Part shown: piece after piece, positions 43,225 to 44,971 of the stretch
Layout: the number at the start of each line of letters is the position of its first letter
Position numbering within the stretch: position 1 is the stretch's first letter
From: Streptomyces lycii
GTDB lineage: Bacteria > Actinomycetota > Actinomycetes > Streptomycetales > Streptomycetaceae
NCBI RefSeq assembly: GCF_009735685.1
Contig: NZ_WHPN01000264.1
Span: 1-44,971, forward strand
DNA length: 44,971 nt
Direction: 5' to 3'
Notes under the pieces: model-generated
Databases searched by the model: none
Seen by the model: only the letters and a program-made list of their open reading frames with translations
Told to the model about the DNA's origin: nothing
Made by a program: the position numbers and the translations under genes

Positions 43225-44971
43225 GTGAGCAGCAGGCCATCCCGAGGCACTGCTCGCCTCGCCGCCATACTCGACGCACTCCCCGACGCCCTGCTGCTCG
43301 TGAACTGCAACGGCACGGTCGTCAACGCCAACACCATCGCGCTGGAGACCTTCGAGTCCCCCGGTACCGCCCTGGTCGGCCGGGGCCTGCTCGACCTGCT
43401 GCCCGCCTTCGACTCCAAGCGCATCCCCGGCTCGATGCGCCGCCCGGACGAGGACGACGAGGGCGGCCGCACGAAGCCGACCCGGATGGTCGCCCGGCGC
43501 ACGGACGGTTCCGAGTTCCCGGTCGAGGTGACCAGCGCGAACCTGGAGGACGGCCGGACACCGTACGAGTCCGCGTTCGAGGCCGCCTACGCCGACCACC
43601 ACAACGGCTACACCGGCGACGAACTGCTGATGCTCGTCGTGCGGGACCTCACCGGCACCCTCGACACCGAGGCCGAACTGGCCCGCCAGCAGCGCCAGAC
43701 CGAGATGATCCTGCGGGCCGCGGCCGAAGGGGTCGTCGGCGTCGACAACGACGGCAAGGTCGTCCTGGTCAACCCCTCCGCCGCGCAGATCCTCGGCTAC
43801 CGCGCCAGCGACCTCGGCGGCAAGGAGCTGCACCCGCTGGTACAGCACTCCCGCGCGGACGGCACCCCGCTGCCGTACGAGGACTCGCCCCTCGCCGACA
43901 CCCTGAAGTCCGGACTCAAGCACCGGGTGCGCGGGCAGGTGCTGTGGGCGAAGGACGGGCGGCCGGTGCCGGTCGACCTGACCACGGCGCCCGTCCGGGA
44001 CGGCGACCAGCTCGTCGGCGCGGTCATGACCTTCACCGACCGGCGGCCCTACGACTCGCTGGCCGCCCGGCACGCCCAGCTGCAGGCCGTCCTCGGCGAG
44101 TCGCTGCGCGGGCCGCTGGAGCAGCTGCGCGGCGAACTGGGCGGGCTCGCGGCCGATCCGGCCGGGCAGCTGTGGCCCGAGGCGAACCAGATCCTGCACC
44201 ATCTGACCGCCGGGTACTCCCGGATGACCACGCTCGTCGACAACGTCCTCGCCTACCAGCGGCTCGACGCGGGGCAGGACCGGCTGGAGCGCGCGACGGT
44301 GTCGCTGGACGCGGTCGTCGCGGCCGGTGTCGAAGGGGCGATCGAGCTGATCGGGCCGGGCCGCGCGCAGTTCGCCGTGCACGCCCCGCCGATCGAGGCG
44401 GAGGTCGACGGGCAGCGGCTGGCGACGGCGCTGGCGCATCTGATCGCGGACGTCGCGGGCGTCGACTCGACGGGCAACACCATGGCGGGCGGCGGCTCCG
44501 GCGACTCGACGATCGTCGTGGCGGCGGCGCAGCGCGGCGAGAGCGTACGGATCGAGGTGCGCGGCCCGTTCACCGGGGGAGACCCGGTGCACGGTCCGAT
44601 CGCACGCGGCATCGTCCGGCGGCACGGCGGTGTGCTCCAGACGCACGAGGTGCCGGGTGCCGGGGGCAGCGCCTTCGTGCTGGAGGTTCCGCTGGCCGCC
44701 GCGGCCGGGTCGCGGCCCGCCGCGGAACGGGACAAGGACGCCGACACCGGTACGACGGTGATGCCCGCGCCGTCCGCACCCGGGCGGGGCACCCCGGACG
44801 CCCCGGGAGCCCCGGGGATGCCGAACGCCAGCGCGAGCGCGGCTCCGGACGCGTCGGACGGCCGGGGCGGTCCGGGCGGCCGGAACGATCAGGACAGTCA
44901 AGGCGGCCGGGGCGGCCCGGCCGGTCAGGACGCTTCCGCTGCCGTCCCCGGCGCCCGGGGTGCCTCGGACG
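43225..44971 (+). CDS. PAS-domain sensor protein with degenerate histidine-kinase core (5' part, runs off the window)
   Basis: At least 582 codons from GTG 43225 (GGAAGGA at 43209-43215), no stop before the window ends. PAS 1 (about 8-150) begins LAAILDALPDALLLVNCNGTVVNAN; PAS 2 (about 155-275) begins EMILRAAAEGVVGVDNDGKVV and ends VGAVMTFTDRR. The next part is laid out like HisKA/HATPase, but the H-box position reads GESLRGPLEQL with Ser in place of His, the N-box reads LATALAHLIADVAGV with Asp for Asn, and DxGxG is absent; the end (GIVRRHGGVLQTHE...GSAFVLEVPL) is kept. A Gly/Ala/Asp/Pro linker starts at about 500. It may be a pseudokinase or may have further functional domains beyond the window. 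Confidence 0.85.
   Translation, partial: MSSRPSRGTARLAAILDALPDALLLVNCNGTVVNANTIALETFESPGTALVGRGLLDLLPAFDSKRIPGSMRRPDEDDEGGRTKPTRMVARRTDGSEFPVEVTSANLEDGRTPYESAFEAAYADHHNGYTGDELLMLVVRDLTGTLDTEAELARQQRQTEMILRAAAEGVVGVDNDGKVVLVNPSAAQILGYRASDLGGKELHPLVQHSRADGTPLPYEDSPLADTLKSGLKHRVRGQVLWAKDGRPVPVDLTTAPVRDGDQLVGAVMTFTDRRPYDSLAARHAQLQAVLGESLRGPLEQLRGELGGLAADPAGQLWPEANQILHHLTAGYSRMTTLVDNVLAYQRLDAGQDRLERATVSLDAVVAAGVEGAIELIGPGRAQFAVHAPPIEAEVDGQRLATALAHLIADVAGVDSTGNTMAGGGSGDSTIVVAAAQRGESVRIEVRGPFTGGDPVHGPIARGIVRRHGGVLQTHEVPGAGGSAFVLEVPLAAAAGSRPAAERDKDADTGTTVMPAPSAPGRGTPDAPGAPGMPNASASAAPDASDGRGGPGGRNDQDSQGGRGGPAGQDASAAVPGARGASD

Overview
The window is chromosomal DNA of a Streptomyces-type actinomycete: very high GC with strong G/C bias at third codon positions, GTG starts and 4-nt start/stop overlaps, and families typical of the genus (two SigB-type sigma factors, an SSI-type protease inhibitor, a tRNA adenosine deaminase next to its partner protein). 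Gene order from upp through tadA to the paired sigma factors looks like the conserved Streptomyces core, interrupted by one integrated element.

Left chromosomal arm (1-15138): SRP RNA (minus), tRNA-Ser(GGA), a secreted beta-helix probable GH55 beta-1,3-glucanase behind a LacI/CebR-type palindrome, a divergent TetR/amidase pair sharing two matched operators, a DUF72 protein, a DGPF-domain protein coupled to an ECF42-type sigma factor, a secreted M28 aminopeptidase, a small unknown protein, a LytR_C membrane protein, upp, and a tadA block.

Integrated element (15170-31119, about 15.9 kb): an actinomycete integrative and conjugative element (AICE) in the 3' half of tRNA-Ser(CGA), bounded by 57-bp perfect direct repeats. 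It carries int, xis, an AAA replication ATPase, a Prim-Pol primase, four small spread-like genes, a TraB/FtsK DNA pump, and a tightly overlapping operon of unknown protein - GGDEF diguanylate cyclase - DUF2637 membrane protein - C5 DNA methyltransferase - HNH protein. A divergent GntR/HutC repressor and a GT2 glycosyltransferase follow, then a decayed right end. Two nearly identical 42-nt stem-loops lie in front of the primase gene and of the first gene of the GGDEF operon. They differ at three positions, two of which are partners in the stem (G-C changed to U-G), which points to an RNA element coordinating replication and transfer. The methyltransferase appears to have a frame-shifted target-recognition region bounded by two compensating indels.

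Right chromosomal arm (31120-44971): two small conserved genes, tandem SigF/SigN-like sigma factors, a short membrane protein, a MarR - MFS exporter - YceI operon in which both the exporter and the YceI protein carry carboxypeptidase-regulatory-like beta domains, a secreted EEP phosphodiesterase, a lipoprotein, tRNA-Arg(ACG) and tRNA-Ser(GCT) on the minus strand, a subtilisin inhibitor, and the 5' part of a PAS sensor protein whose kinase core lacks the usual His and Asn boxes. Family assignments come from reading the sequence and memory of the families; no database search was made.
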